From Anaerocolumna sp. AGMB13020 (GTDB taxonomy: Bacteria > Bacillota > Clostridia > Lachnospirales > Lachnospiraceae), in contig NZ_CP136910.1 in NCBI RefSeq assembly GCF_033100115.1, forward strand, positions 62,001 to 126,000: 64,000 bases of DNA, in the 5' to 3' direction. Positions 18,356-27,451 of this stretch are shown piece by piece. The notes beneath the pieces are model-generated. The model saw nothing but the letters and a program-made list of their open reading frames with translations. It searched no databases and was not told the origin of the DNA. How positions within the stretch are numbered: position 1 is the stretch's first letter; each line of letters opens with the position of its first letter. The translations under genes were made by a program, and so were the position numbers.

Positions 18356-18880
18356 AATAATGATAATGGTAAAAACTACTAGTGTAGATTTTAAATTGGT
18401 TCGATGTGCAACATCATTCGACAACTGTAGACTTATGATTCTACAATCAGCCATAGACAGACAGAAATGACCATATGCGCTAATGTGAATGATTAGGAAG
18501 TATAAATTATAGCCTGATTTGTGACAGTACCATAGCCGTACCACGCTATGAGCACTTCTTATTCTGACAATGCAGCAAGTGGACCTACGATGCGAGTAGT
18601 ACTGTGAATTATTGATAGATTTCCTTCACTCAATTAGCTTAGAAGCATTGTTTTAAATCTGTGGGCATTGAGGGAGACTAGTGGTCCTTACAACGTTTAT
18701 AATTTCTTAAATTACAATAATAAACCTGTTAATACACCTTGATTCTACAAATGTAGTGTGTAAGCAATCATCCTTTTTCAATCCTAATAGAGGAATCCAG
18801 ACAGGAATCTTTATCAGGATTTCATATAGATCTCTTACTATATTTAAGCACAAAAAACGAAAGTGCAGATTGGAGCAAGA
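18356..18880. other. Gene-poor region upstream of blaI
   Basis: I see no convincing gene in these 525 bases; only short frames without ribosome binding sites occur. The stretch contains a TATAAT at 18698-18703 without a good -35, an outward repeat TGTAG/CTACA near 18430-18455, and the TACA-AA-TGTA dyad listed separately. It could be the remains of a lost gene. Confidence 0.4.
18745..18756. promoter_or_regulatory. BlaI/MecI-type operator candidate
   Basis: CTACAAATGTAG is a perfect dyad, CTACA-AA-TGTAG, matching the TACA-N2-TGTA core recognised by BlaI/MecI repressors. It lies 125 bp upstream of the blaI start and is the only such dyad I found here. Autoregulation is the simple reading, but no clear promoter overlaps it. 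Confidence 0.45.
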
Positions 18881-19246
18881 ATGAATGAAATACGTCTACA
18901 TGAAGGAGAATTAAATATTATGGAGCTTTTATGGTCAAATAAGGTTTTGGCCGCAAAAGATATCTCCAAAATAATAAAAGAATACATAGGCTGGGAAAAG
19001 AATACTACGTATACCGTTATTAAACGTCTGATTGATAAAGGTGTCGTAAAGAGAGAGGACCCTGGATTCTTATGCAGGGCAACCATTTCTAAAAGAACTG
19101 TGCAGAACACAGAAACACAGGCATTGCTTAACAAGTTTTATAATGGTTCTTTGTGTAACTTTTTTACGGATTATTTAAAGAACCAGAAATTAGCGGCCGG
19201 AGAGCTGCTGGAGTTAGAGAGGATAATTAGTGAACAGAAGCTCTGA
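18881..19246 (+). CDS. BlaI/MecI/CopY-family transcriptional repressor (orphan)
   Basis: This 121-residue winged-helix protein has the BlaI hallmark HEGELNIMELLWSNKVLAAK, the recognition region WEKNTTYTVIKRLIDKGVVK, and a C-terminal dimerisation segment (TQALLNKFYNGSLCNFFTDY). BlaI relatives usually pair with a BlaR1/MecR1 M56 sensor protease, but none is nearby, so the signal is unknown. I chose the ATG at 18881, preceded by GGAG. A GTG six codons upstream is possible but has no ribosome binding site. Confidence 0.9.
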   Translation: MNEIRLHEGELNIMELLWSNKVLAAKDISKIIKEYIGWEKNTTYTVIKRLIDKGVVKREDPGFLCRATISKRTVQNTETQALLNKFYNGSLCNFFTDYLKNQKLAAGELLELERIISEQKL

Positions 19247-19247
19247 T

Positions 19248-19262
19248 TGATAATCATTATCA
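19248..19262. promoter_or_regulatory. Perfect 7-1-7 Fur-box match
   Basis: TGATAATCATTATCA matches the Gram-positive Fur consensus TGATAATNATTATCA at every position, and the dyad extends by one T/A on each side. It begins one base after the blaI stop and 111 bp before gapN. It is not followed by a T run, so it is not a normal terminator. Whether Fur acts here is inference. Confidence 0.55.
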
Positions 19263-19373
19263 ATGTAACTTAGTCACATACGAAATATTATTTTGCGTTT
19301 AAAATACCTTTATAATTTACACATATTTGATGGATAATAAACAATAATTGTGTTTATTTGAAAGGAGCTCTAT

Positions 19374-20759
19374 ATGCAAGAGATTAAGATTTTTTCTCCC
19401 CTTGATAACAGTCTTTTAGGTTCCATTAAGTCAATGTCAAAGGAAGAAGTAGATAAAGAAGTAGGAAAAGCGAAAGAAGCTTTCTATAGCTGGAAAGAAA
19501 TGCCCTTAAGCCAAAGAGCGGATATAATGTATAAAGCCGCAGACCTTCTGGTTGCAAATACAAAGAAACTTGCGGATTTACTCATGATGGAAGTTGGTAA
19601 GGATCAAAAGAGTGCAACATCAGAAGTGACCAGAACAGCTGATTTTATTCGCTTTACAGCAGATACCGCTAAAAGTATCCATGGAGAGAGTATCCAGGGT
19701 GATACGTTTTCCGGCTTTAGCAAAGAAAAAATAGCAATGGTTACAAGAGAACCGGTAGGCGTTGTACTTGCCATCTCACCCTTTAATTATCCTATCAATT
19801 TGGCGGCTTCTAAGATAGCGCCTGCACTGGTTTCTGGTAACACCGTGGTATTTAAGCCAGCAACAACAGGAAGCCTCTGCGGAATAGAGCTAGCAAAGTT
19901 ATTTATGGAAGCCGGACTTCCAGAAGGAGCCTTAACTGTTGTCACAGGAAAAGGCAGTGAGATTGGTGATTATATTGTAACCCATCAGGATATTAATTTT
20001 ATTAATTTTACAGGAAGTACCGAAGTCGGTCTCGATATTTCAGGAAAAGTTCATATGGTACCGCTGCTTATGGAACTTGGAGGAAAGGATGCGGCAATAG
20101 TTCTTAAAGATGCCGATTTGGAATTTGCAGCGAAAAATATCGTTGCAGGAGCCTTTTCCTATTCAGGGCAGCGCTGTACAGCGGTTAAAAGAATTCTTGT
20201 ATTAGAAGACGTAGCGGATAAATTGATTCATTATCTGAAAATTGAAATAGAAAAGCTGAAGGTTGGAAACCCCTTAAATGTCCAGGCGGATGTAGTGCCG
20301 CTTATCAGTGAAAAAGCTGCGGATTTTGTCTGGGAGCTTATCGAAGATGCAAAACAAAAAGGTGCAAAGCTTGTTATTGGTGGCACACGAGAAGGAACCC
20401 TGTTATATCCTACTTTATTTGATGAAGTAACGGAGGATATGCGAATTGCCTGGGAAGAACCATTTGGACCCGTACTTCCGATTTTACGTGTTAAGACAGT
20501 AGATGAAGCGGTAAAACTGGCAAATAAATCTGAATATGGTCTCCAAAGTTCTGTATTTACTGAGAATCTAACAGATGCATTTCATGTGGCAGGTAAGTTA
20601 GAGGTAGGAACCGTACACATAAACAATAAAACAGAACGCGGACCCGATCATTTCCCTTTTCTTGGTGTTAAGAAATCAGGTATTGGTACCCAGGGGATAC
20701 GTTATTCTATCGAAGCTATGACAAGAGTGAAGGCAACTGTAATTAATCTGAACAGATAA
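19374..20759 (+). CDS. gapN: NADP-dependent non-phosphorylating glyceraldehyde-3-phosphate dehydrogenase
   Basis: GapN oxidises glyceraldehyde-3-phosphate directly to 3-phosphoglycerate, giving NADPH and bypassing one ATP-yielding step. The 461-residue aldehyde dehydrogenase has ISPFNYPINLAASKIAPALV, the Glu motif LMELGGKDA, the catalytic Cys268 in SGQRCTAVKR, and the GapN-like end (GPDHFPFLGVKKSGIGTQGI, then RYSIEAMTRVK). The last two features separate it from generic aldehyde dehydrogenases. It has an AAAGGAGC ribosome binding site, a TATAAT at 19311-19316 without a clear -35, and a Fur-box-like site upstream. Confidence 0.92.
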   Translation: MQEIKIFSPLDNSLLGSIKSMSKEEVDKEVGKAKEAFYSWKEMPLSQRADIMYKAADLLVANTKKLADLLMMEVGKDQKSATSEVTRTADFIRFTADTAKSIHGESIQGDTFSGFSKEKIAMVTREPVGVVLAISPFNYPINLAASKIAPALVSGNTVVFKPATTGSLCGIELAKLFMEAGLPEGALTVVTGKGSEIGDYIVTHQDINFINFTGSTEVGLDISGKVHMVPLLMELGGKDAAIVLKDADLEFAAKNIVAGAFSYSGQRCTAVKRILVLEDVADKLIHYLKIEIEKLKVGNPLNVQADVVPLISEKAADFVWELIEDAKQKGAKLVIGGTREGTLLYPTLFDEVTEDMRIAWEEPFGPVLPILRVKTVDEAVKLANKSEYGLQSSVFTENLTDAFHVAGKLEVGTVHINNKTERGPDHFPFLGVKKSGIGTQGIRYSIEAMTRVKATVINLNR

Positions 20760-21005
20760 AGGATGGAAGCTTCTGATTATGAATATGTCTGCAAGACAAT
20801 AGAAGCGAACCTTTGGAATATATGTGGTTGCATTTACATGTATAGCAACAATGAAATTGAATAAATGTAATGACCTTAATGAAATAGGAAATCGAATATT
20901 GTAAATGTAATAGTATAAGTGTAATTGTTAAAATAAGTTAGATTGAATGAAATATATTAATTTCTAAAAATTATTTCCATTAGATAGGTAACTATTATAA
21001 ATTTA
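20760..21005. other. AT-rich stretch after gapN
   Basis: No gene or clear motif is seen between the gapN stop and the terminator hairpin at 21006. The DNA is very AT-rich with short direct repeats around AAATGTAAT. Confidence 0.4.
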
Positions 21006-21070
21006 AAATCCATGATATTTAATCAGGTCTATATGAATAACCTAACCTGTTAAATAATCATGGATTTTTT
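21006..21070 (+). terminator. Long hairpin terminator downstream of gapN
   Basis: AAATCCATGAT (21006-21016) pairs with ATCATGGATTT (21057-21067), with further pairing inside (ATTTAA/TTAAAT and CAGGT/ACCTG), and a T run ends the structure at 21070. It lies about 250 bp past the gapN stop. Confidence 0.75.
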
Positions 21071-21100
21071 ATAAATAATATTAAATGCTGAAAATAACTA

Positions 21101-21450
21101 AAACAGCATAATGCATAAATAAATTATCTGAAACTGCAATCCAAACAGCATCAGAAATAACTATCTGAAACAACATAATCTAAAACTGCATAAGCTGAAC
21201 TGAACTAATTAGAACCGAACTAATTGTAAAGCATAAGCTGAACTGAACTAACTAGAGCTGAACTAATTAAACAGCATAATCCAAAACTGAATTAATAAGA
21301 ACTGAACAATTAAAACAGCATAATCCAAAACTGTATTAATAAAAACTGAACAATTATAACAGCATAATCCAAAACTGAATTAACTAGAGCTGTGAACTAA
21401 TTGAAACAGCATAATTTATACAGAACTATCTAAACTACATAATTTAAACT
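21101..21450. repeat. Degenerate tandem repeat, unit about 44 bp
   Basis: Copies begin with AAACAGCATAATCC or a variant at about 21101, 21269, 21313, 21357 and 21404, with shorter decayed copies between. The units at 21269-21312 and 21313-21356 are both 44 bp and differ at only two positions; the next is 47 bp. The last two decay toward 21450. Stop codons occur in forward frames and the unit is not a multiple of three, so it is probably non-coding. It fills the gap between the convergent gapN and alanyl-tRNA editing genes. Confidence 0.8.
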
Positions 21451-21456
21451 GAGCTC

Positions 21457-22668
21457 CTAAAAAGTGAAATTCTTTAAAAAATCAGCGATATCTGTTCTTC
21501 TCCCAGTTATACTGCCCTGGACCATTTCCTTACTGCCGCCGCCTCGTCCAAGAAAGCTTTTATTTAATTCGGCTCCCATAGGTCTTACATCCATAGCTTT
21601 AGCACACATAACGTAACGGTATTCAAGTGGTTCGTCTGTTTCCATTATTAAAGAATCCTTAGCAGAAGGAATGAAGATTCCAACAACGCCATTTCTGCGT
21701 TCTTTCACAAGATTCGCAAAATGCCTTAACTGATTATCCGGTATTTCGTAATCAAATAAGATATAAGGTTCCTCGCCAGAAGGTATAGAATCCGCTTTTA
21801 AATTTAATAGTCTGATAGTAAGATTGGTAAGCTTGGCTTCAAGAGATAATTTCTCGTCTTTGAGCCGCTTGACAGCTTCATCGGTTTCATAGATTTTAGC
21901 AGAAAGAGTAACAGATATATTCTGTATATTCTTTTCCTTCTTGTTATAATCTGTTAAAGCCCGTTTACCACATTGGAGTTCAAGTCTTGTTCCTCCCTTA
22001 TAGTTTTGATAAGAGGTTACTTTTATTAGGCCTACTTCTCCTGTAAACTTAACATGGGGAGCACAGCAGGCACAGGTATCAACACCCTTTATGGTTACAA
22101 TCCGGATTGCACCTGATAATTCCTTTTTGCTGCGGTAGTTCAGGGATTTTAAAGTTACTTTATCCGGATAAACAGCAACAACCGGTATATTATGAAATAC
22201 AGCATCATTTGCCAGTTCCTCTATCCGTCGAATGTCTTCTTCTGTAAAGGTTCCGCTAAAATCAACCGTAACAGTATCTGTCCCCAGGTGAAAACCAACA
22301 TTGTCATAACCAAAATTCTTAAAAACTAATCCGGATAAAATATGTTCCCCAGTATGCTGCTGCATAAAATCGAACCTTCTCGTTTGGTTTACAGATCCGT
22401 TAATCACCTCACCCTCGGTCAAAGGTGCTGTTAAAGTGTGATAAATAATTTCATTCTTCTCCTGTACATCAATAACCGGGATGCCATTTAAGATTCCGGT
22501 ATCAGAGGCCTGTCCACCGCCCTCCGGAAAGAAAGCAGTAGCTGAAAGTATAACTTCGTATAAGGGCTTCTGATGATCAATTTGTTTCGCAGTACAGGAG
22601 ATTACAGTAGCAGAAAAATCAGACAGATAACTGTCTTCATCATATAATTTTATCGTATTAGTTGACAT
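21457..22668 (-). CDS. Alanyl-tRNA editing protein (AlaX-L type) with DHHA1 domain
   Basis: The product should hydrolyse mischarged seryl- or glycyl-tRNA(Ala) in trans. At 403 residues it has a translation-factor-like N-terminal domain (TAFFPEGGGQASDTG), the zinc site of the AlaRS second additional domain (HTGEH at 105-109 and CCAPH at 201-205), a short coiled coil, and a C-terminal DHHA1 domain with the glycine-rich FLGRGGGSKEMVQGS. The length and DHHA1 domain place it with the long AlaX group rather than AlaX-S or AlaX-M. It is a single reverse-strand gene. Confidence 0.93.
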   Translation of the reverse strand: MSTNTIKLYDEDSYLSDFSATVISCTAKQIDHQKPLYEVILSATAFFPEGGGQASDTGILNGIPVIDVQEKNEIIYHTLTAPLTEGEVINGSVNQTRRFDFMQQHTGEHILSGLVFKNFGYDNVGFHLGTDTVTVDFSGTFTEEDIRRIEELANDAVFHNIPVVAVYPDKVTLKSLNYRSKKELSGAIRIVTIKGVDTCACCAPHVKFTGEVGLIKVTSYQNYKGGTRLELQCGKRALTDYNKKEKNIQNISVTLSAKIYETDEAVKRLKDEKLSLEAKLTNLTIRLLNLKADSIPSGEEPYILFDYEIPDNQLRHFANLVKERRNGVVGIFIPSAKDSLIMETDEPLEYRYVMCAKAMDVRPMGAELNKSFLGRGGGSKEMVQGSITGRRTDIADFLKNFTF

Positions 22669-22792
22669 ATTAAAACCTGTTATCGCAGTATTAATGCGTT
22701 ATTACCACATATTATTGTGAAAGTATAATAAGCTTTCAATGTGGCAGCCTTTCTTTTTGTATTTTATCTTATCTTAAAAGCATATCTCTGGA

Positions 22793-22824
22793 TATAAGTA
22801 TTACTCTGTATAAGTATTACTCTG
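22793..22824. repeat. Perfect 16-bp tandem duplication
   Basis: TATAAGTATTACTCTG occurs twice with no gap (22793-22808, 22809-22824). The role is unknown; it looks like a simple slippage duplication. Confidence 0.85.
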
Positions 22825-23126
22825 TATATGTTTATTTTTGCTCTGATATTCAATATGCTCAATCAGTCAAAAGACTTAATATACAAGACTTATACTGAAA
22901 CGGGTAAAAGCTTAAGCCAACTTATAAAACACTATATGTTACTAAGGATATGCTTCTGTATTAACAATAACTTAGAAGCATGTGGGATAGCAAACACAGA
23001 AATATACTTTATAATGAAATTCATTTTATCAGTTTTAGGTGGTTTTTACCAGTGTTTTGTTATACGTATAAATAACAAAAAGAAGAAGACACAATGTACA
23101 GATGATAACGAAACTGGAAGTATAGC

Positions 23127-23160
23127 AGGAGTTCTTTCTATTAGGTGCAACTCCTTTTTT
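23127..23160 (+). terminator. Terminator-like hairpin
   Basis: AGGAGTT (23127-23133) pairs with AACTCCT (23149-23155), and the hairpin ends in six T to 23160. No recognised forward gene precedes it, so it could end a small untranslated transcript or be fortuitous. Confidence 0.5.
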
Positions 23161-23264
23161 CCTTATGAAAAACCAACCCTCCTTCGCATGGATGAATATA
23201 ACCAGCTGGTGCAAAAAGAGAAAACAGCAAAATGGCTTGTGAATATTCCATCATAAGAAAATAC

Positions 23265-23293
23265 TTGCATAAAAGAATAAATAGTCTTATCAT
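23265..23293 (+). promoter_or_regulatory. Promoter of the U32 peptidase gene
   Basis: TTGCAT (23265-23270), a 17-bp spacer and TATCAT (23288-23293) form a good sigma-A promoter. It lies 77 bp before the ATG of the peptidase gene. Confidence 0.6.
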
Positions 23294-23369
23294 AAATATG
23301 TTTAAAAACAAGAAAAATGTGATTACATATACTCACAATGACAACACTGGATAATATAGGAGATAAGAA

Positions 23370-25253
23370 ATGGCCAGATTTTTTAACGGAAAACCCATAG
23401 AACTGCTTGCTCCCGCAGGTAATTTTGAAATATTCAAGGAAGTGATTCAACTGGATTGTGATGCCGTATATTTTGGTGGTAAAAACCTGAATATGCGTCT
23501 ACATCGCAAGGACTATAATTTCTCGGATGCAGAGCTTGAAGAAGCTGTAAAGCTTGCTCATTCCTGTGGTAAGAAAGCATATATCACTGTAAATAATCTT
23601 TACGGTGATCAGGAGCTCTCTGAGCTAAAAAGCTTTCTTATAAAACTGGAAGGGTATAAGCCGGACGCATTGATTGTACAGGATTTAAGCGTAATAGCAC
23701 TTATAAAGGAATTAGCCTTGGATCTGACGGTACATGCCTCTGTAATGATGAATATACATAATCAGCAGAGCATATATGCCTTAAAGGATTTGGGCGTAAC
23801 AAGAGTAGTAATCTCCAGAGAAGCCTCCCTTACTTACAGCAAATATCTGGCTGATACAACACAGATGGAAATAGAATATTTTATTCATGGTGATATGTGT
23901 ATTGCTCACGGAGGACAATGTCTCTACAGCGGAATGTTATTTGGACAGAGCTCTAACCGTGGACGCTGCTTAAAACCATGCAGATGGAGCTTTGATATAC
24001 ATCAGGAGGGTAAGGATTACAAAACAGAGTTTCCCATGGCCGTAAAAGATATGTCCATGTATGAATATATACCGGAATTAATTGAAGGTGGCGTTACCTC
24101 TTTCAAAATTGAAGGACGTATGCGTGACATCGGTTATCTCAAAATGATAATCGGAACTTATGCAGATGCAATAGACCGGTATATCAAGGATCCTATCTGT
24201 TATGACAGGGGCAAGGATTCTGAATTATTACAGGAAAACCGTAAGCGGGATACCTCCCCGGCTTACGCTTTTGGCAGACCCGGACTTGGCAATATCAATA
24301 GGAGATATGAAGGTACTGGTACCCTCTTTAGCAGTGGGAAGGTATTCAGTACTGCAACCGAAGAACGTGACATTACAGAAGAGAAGCTGGAGAAAATTAA
24401 CCAGGAACTCACAAAATATATCAAAAATAATACAGATAAAGCGAAGCTGTGTGTTAAAGTTAATAATACTGCGCAGGCACAAATATGTCTGGAGGCAGGC
24501 GTTGATGCCATATATCTTTCAGGGGATGTCTTTCTTCCTGACAGACCTTTTTCCAGGCGTGAGATTGAGGAACTGGTTTCCGGGAAGGGGAATACTGAGA
24601 TATACCTTGGTATGCCTCATATGACCTTTGATATGCAGTTTCAACAGTATGGACAACTTATGGCTTCAGGACTCCCGGTAGACGGTCTGCTTGCGACAAA
24701 TATTGGTGGTGTACGTGCTTTCAAAGAAAAGAATCTAATCGGTGATTACCCTTTAAATATTTTAAATGATGCATCTGCTGGTTTTTATGAAAAAATGGGC
24801 CTCAACAGGTTCACCATTACACCCGAAGCAACTCTTGCTGAAGCTATGGAACTTATTAGTTCGGCTGGTTCGAAGGCAGAATTAATCGTTTATGGTTCTC
24901 CAACCGTAATGTATATGGAGCATGATCTTTATGATAATGTGGATAAAGACAGAAGAGGGCTTTTGTATCTGGTAGATGAAAAGGGTTTTAAGCATCCTGT
25001 TTATAAGGATCAGTACGGAAGAAACCATATGATTTTATATAAAAATCTCTGCTACCTTCCTATCCTGAAAGGACTTTATGAAGCCGGTTTATTAAATTTC
25101 CGCATTGAGGCAGCACATTTAAGCGAGGAAGAATTAAAACATGTAATTGCTATCTATAAGAAAGCCTTATCTGACCTTAATAACTGCAGTAATTTATATC
25201 AGGAGATGAAAGCAGAAGGAAAGGGATTGACATTGGGGATCTTCGGTTTATAA
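23370..25253 (+). CDS. U32 family peptidase (RlhA/TrhP-like)
   Basis: This 627-residue protein opens with PIELLAPAGNFEIFKEVI and the (beta/alpha) fold segment DAVYFGGKNLNMRL, and contains the U32 signature EYFIHGDMCIAHGGQCLYSG with the conserved Cys residues, then RGRCLKPCRW. Despite the peptidase name, characterised homologues RlhA and TrhP hydroxylate RNA bases (23S rRNA C2501 and tRNA U34), so an RNA-modification role is likely. Which substrate applies cannot be told here. An AGGAGATAAG ribosome binding site precedes the ATG. Confidence 0.92.
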   Translation: MARFFNGKPIELLAPAGNFEIFKEVIQLDCDAVYFGGKNLNMRLHRKDYNFSDAELEEAVKLAHSCGKKAYITVNNLYGDQELSELKSFLIKLEGYKPDALIVQDLSVIALIKELALDLTVHASVMMNIHNQQSIYALKDLGVTRVVISREASLTYSKYLADTTQMEIEYFIHGDMCIAHGGQCLYSGMLFGQSSNRGRCLKPCRWSFDIHQEGKDYKTEFPMAVKDMSMYEYIPELIEGGVTSFKIEGRMRDIGYLKMIIGTYADAIDRYIKDPICYDRGKDSELLQENRKRDTSPAYAFGRPGLGNINRRYEGTGTLFSSGKVFSTATEERDITEEKLEKINQELTKYIKNNTDKAKLCVKVNNTAQAQICLEAGVDAIYLSGDVFLPDRPFSRREIEELVSGKGNTEIYLGMPHMTFDMQFQQYGQLMASGLPVDGLLATNIGGVRAFKEKNLIGDYPLNILNDASAGFYEKMGLNRFTITPEATLAEAMELISSAGSKAELIVYGSPTVMYMEHDLYDNVDKDRRGLLYLVDEKGFKHPVYKDQYGRNHMILYKNLCYLPILKGLYEAGLLNFRIEAAHLSEEELKHVIAIYKKALSDLNNCSNLYQEMKAEGKGLTLGIFGL

Positions 25254-25335
25254 AAGTGAGAAATGAGAAAATATATGCTCTCTGATTTGTGCCTGCGCCC
25301 AACAATAAAGGTTATAAGAAAGGTTAGGTTATTAA

Positions 25336-26580
25336 ATGTATAATTCTGAAGAAGTATTACAGATGCGTAAAGACTATCTGATGCCCTGCCTGGGGTATTT
25401 CTATAAAAATCCTCCGGTATTTACAAGAGGAGAAATGCAGTATCTCTACGATGATCAGGGAAAAAAATATCTGGATTTCTTTGCCGGAGTTTCCGTAATG
25501 AATTGCGGACATAGCAATCCTGAAATTATAAATAAAGTAATTGAGCAGTTAACAAATCTTCAGCACGTAACCAATGTTTATTTTACGGAACCAGTAGTGG
25601 AACTTGCCAAAAAGCTTAGTGAAATACTTCCGGGTAACCTTAAGAATTCCTTCTTCTGTATGTCCGGTTCAGAAGCAAATGAAGGTGCCATGCTACTGGC
25701 AAGAATTTATACAGGGAAGAAAAAATTTATTGCATTAAGCAATAGTCTTCACGGAAGAACTCATCTGACAATGTCTGCTACAGCAATACCAATGTGGAGA
25801 GGAGACCCATTTCTTGACGATGACTTCTACTTTGTAACCAATTCTCCTGAAAAGACCCTGTCAGAAATAAATGATATCATTGAGAAAGATTCCGATATAG
25901 CAGCCTTTATTTTTGAGCCTATACAGGGAAACGGGGGTATAATAACACCGCCGGAGGGATTTTTCATAGAGATTCAAAAACTGCTGAAGGAACATGGGAT
26001 TTTAATGATCTGTGATGAAATCCAGACAGGCTTTGCTCGTACTGGAACAATGTTTGCTATTGAGCAATACGGAATCGTACCCGATATCATGACTATGTCT
26101 AAAGCCTTAGGAAACGGAATTCCTGCCGCCGCCTTTTCTACAACACCGGAGATAGCCGCCCGTTTTACAGCACCTTCCGCATCGACACTTGGTGGTAATC
26201 CGGTTTCCTGTACCGCTGCTTTAGGAGTGCTTCAATACATCTCAGAGAAAGATTTATGCAGTCGCGCAAAAAGACTTGGTAAAAGACTACGAGGTAAACT
26301 ATTGGATCTGAAGGAGAGATACCCCATTATAAGTGATGTAAGAGGGAGAGGACTGATGCTGGGGGCGGAGTTATGTACTCCTGAAAAGGAACCTTTGCCT
26401 GAGATAACCGATGCTATTTTAGAGCGGTTAAAGGACGAGGGCATAATTCTTGGAAAGAACGGATTATACCGTAATGTACTTGCTTTTCAGCCACCACTGG
26501 TAATAGAAGAGGCTGATATAGATTTCTTGATAGAAAAATTAGAGGATGCGCTGGCACTTAGCTATAATTATAAAGCATAA
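25336..26580 (+). CDS. Class III PLP-dependent aminotransferase
   Basis: This 414-residue enzyme has the class III signature ICDEIQTGFARTG followed by the PLP-lysine region IMTMSKALGNGIPAAAF, and the substrate loop SLHGRTHLTMSAT. It resembles alanine-glyoxylate/aminoisobutyrate-pyruvate aminotransferases (the AGXT2-like branch) more than ornithine or GABA aminotransferases, but the amino donor is not certain. It lies 82 bp after the U32 gene and may be co-transcribed. Confidence 0.9.
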   Translation: MYNSEEVLQMRKDYLMPCLGYFYKNPPVFTRGEMQYLYDDQGKKYLDFFAGVSVMNCGHSNPEIINKVIEQLTNLQHVTNVYFTEPVVELAKKLSEILPGNLKNSFFCMSGSEANEGAMLLARIYTGKKKFIALSNSLHGRTHLTMSATAIPMWRGDPFLDDDFYFVTNSPEKTLSEINDIIEKDSDIAAFIFEPIQGNGGIITPPEGFFIEIQKLLKEHGILMICDEIQTGFARTGTMFAIEQYGIVPDIMTMSKALGNGIPAAAFSTTPEIAARFTAPSASTLGGNPVSCTAALGVLQYISEKDLCSRAKRLGKRLRGKLLDLKERYPIISDVRGRGLMLGAELCTPEKEPLPEITDAILERLKDEGIILGKNGLYRNVLAFQPPLVIEEADIDFLIEKLEDALALSYNYKA

Positions 26581-26696
26581 ATCCACAACAGAGAATGGTT
26601 TGCCGGACAAGTTGTCTAATATAAAGGCCTATTGTTACTGGTGCAGAACGAGTTAAATAAATATAAAAAAGTTTCCATGATATAAATAAAATAAAA

Positions 26697-26738
26697 TAGG
26701 GTATAGCAGAATAGTTCTCGTGTTTCTGATATACCCTA
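26697..26738. terminator. Hairpin between convergent aminotransferase and padR genes
   Basis: TAGGGTATA (26697-26705) pairs with TATACCCTA (26730-26738), with extra inner pairing CAGAA/TTCTG. On the reverse strand it is followed by a T-rich tail (TATTTTATTTTATTT), so it best fits a terminator for padR; the forward strand lacks a T run. Confidence 0.65.
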
Positions 26739-26817
26739 ATCCCAACCTTATTTCTTTGATAACGAATGGAAGAAATAATTGAATCTGTGACTAAAAAAAT
26801 GCAATTAATACTTCCTA

Positions 26818-27357
26818 TTACGAAACCAATAATTCAAGTATTTCATCACACCAGGATAGAACAGCCTGAGCATTTATGATACCATAACGTAAAGGCGCAT
26901 AGAGATAGAGTTCCCTCACCGGTGTTACCTCCTTAATTCCTATTTCTAAACTGTCAGCTACTGCCTGATATTCTTTCAGGCGATTAAGCTGTTGTTGCTT
27001 GTATTCAGTTATCATTTTAACAACCTCTGGTCTTGGTAAATTGCTGGCAAAGGTCAGTTTTAACATAAATTCCGATCTGACCGGCTGCTGTACGGGAGGT
27101 TCAGCCAACCATTTCAAGAATTCTTCCCGCCCGGTGGTTGTTATTGTATAAACTTTTTTTCTGGGAGAGGAAGAATCTTCTGTCTGAATCAATCCCTCTG
27201 ACAACAGTTGATTTAATACCGGATAAATATGCCCAAAATTCTCATTCCAGAAATTTGAGATGACAGTATCACAGTATTTTTTGATATCATAACCAGTACC
27301 GGAATGGATGCTTAAAATACCAAGTATAGCATAACGAGTTTTATTTTTGATAGCCAT
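26818..27357 (-). CDS. PadR-family transcriptional regulator
   Basis: This 179-residue winged-helix regulator has the PadR N-terminal domain (TRYAILGILSIHSGTGYDIK, NFGHIYPVLNQLLSEGLI, KVYTITTTGREEFLKWL) and a C-terminal helical dimerisation domain of the Vir subtype. Such proteins respond to phenolics or antimicrobials and usually repress nearby transport or detoxification genes; no such target is next to it. I chose the ATG at 27357 with its GGAGGAATA ribosome binding site rather than the longer frame from 27435. Confidence 0.9.
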   Translation of the reverse strand: MAIKNKTRYAILGILSIHSGTGYDIKKYCDTVISNFWNENFGHIYPVLNQLLSEGLIQTEDSSSPRKKVYTITTTGREEFLKWLAEPPVQQPVRSEFMLKLTFASNLPRPEVVKMITEYKQQQLNRLKEYQAVADSLEIGIKEVTPVRELYLYAPLRYGIINAQAVLSWCDEILELLVS

Positions 27358-27451
27358 TATTCCTCCAATTCTTTTAGAATTGACAGCGTTATGATACCTC
27401 TGATAATACGGTTCTCTTGCTGCCAGACTAAACATTTGAATGACATATTTA

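Larger units (their letters stand above)
22669..23369. other. Long intergenic region between alaX and the U32 peptidase gene
   Basis: I accept no gene here. A 142-codon forward frame (22828-23256) lacks a ribosome binding site, has no recognisable domain and runs across a terminator-like hairpin. The region holds a 16-bp perfect tandem duplication (22793-22808 and 22809-22824), the hairpin at 23127-23160 and a good promoter at 23265-23293. Confidence 0.5.

Noticed and set aside
18356..18372. Second Fur-box-like sequence (AATAATGATAAT) after the DUF4143 gene
   Set aside because: Only one half matches the 7-1-7 consensus, and it is not near a promoter.
21101..21450. CRISPR array or repeat-protein gene
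   Set aside because: The units abut without unique spacers, have unequal lengths (44, 44, 47) not divisible by three, and contain stops in the forward frames.
22828..23256. 142-codon forward frame
   Set aside because: It has no ribosome binding site and no recognisable domain, and a terminator-like hairpin lies inside it.
24202..24624. 140-codon forward frame inside the U32 gene
   Set aside because: It is an out-of-frame overlap with a clear family member and has no ribosome binding site.
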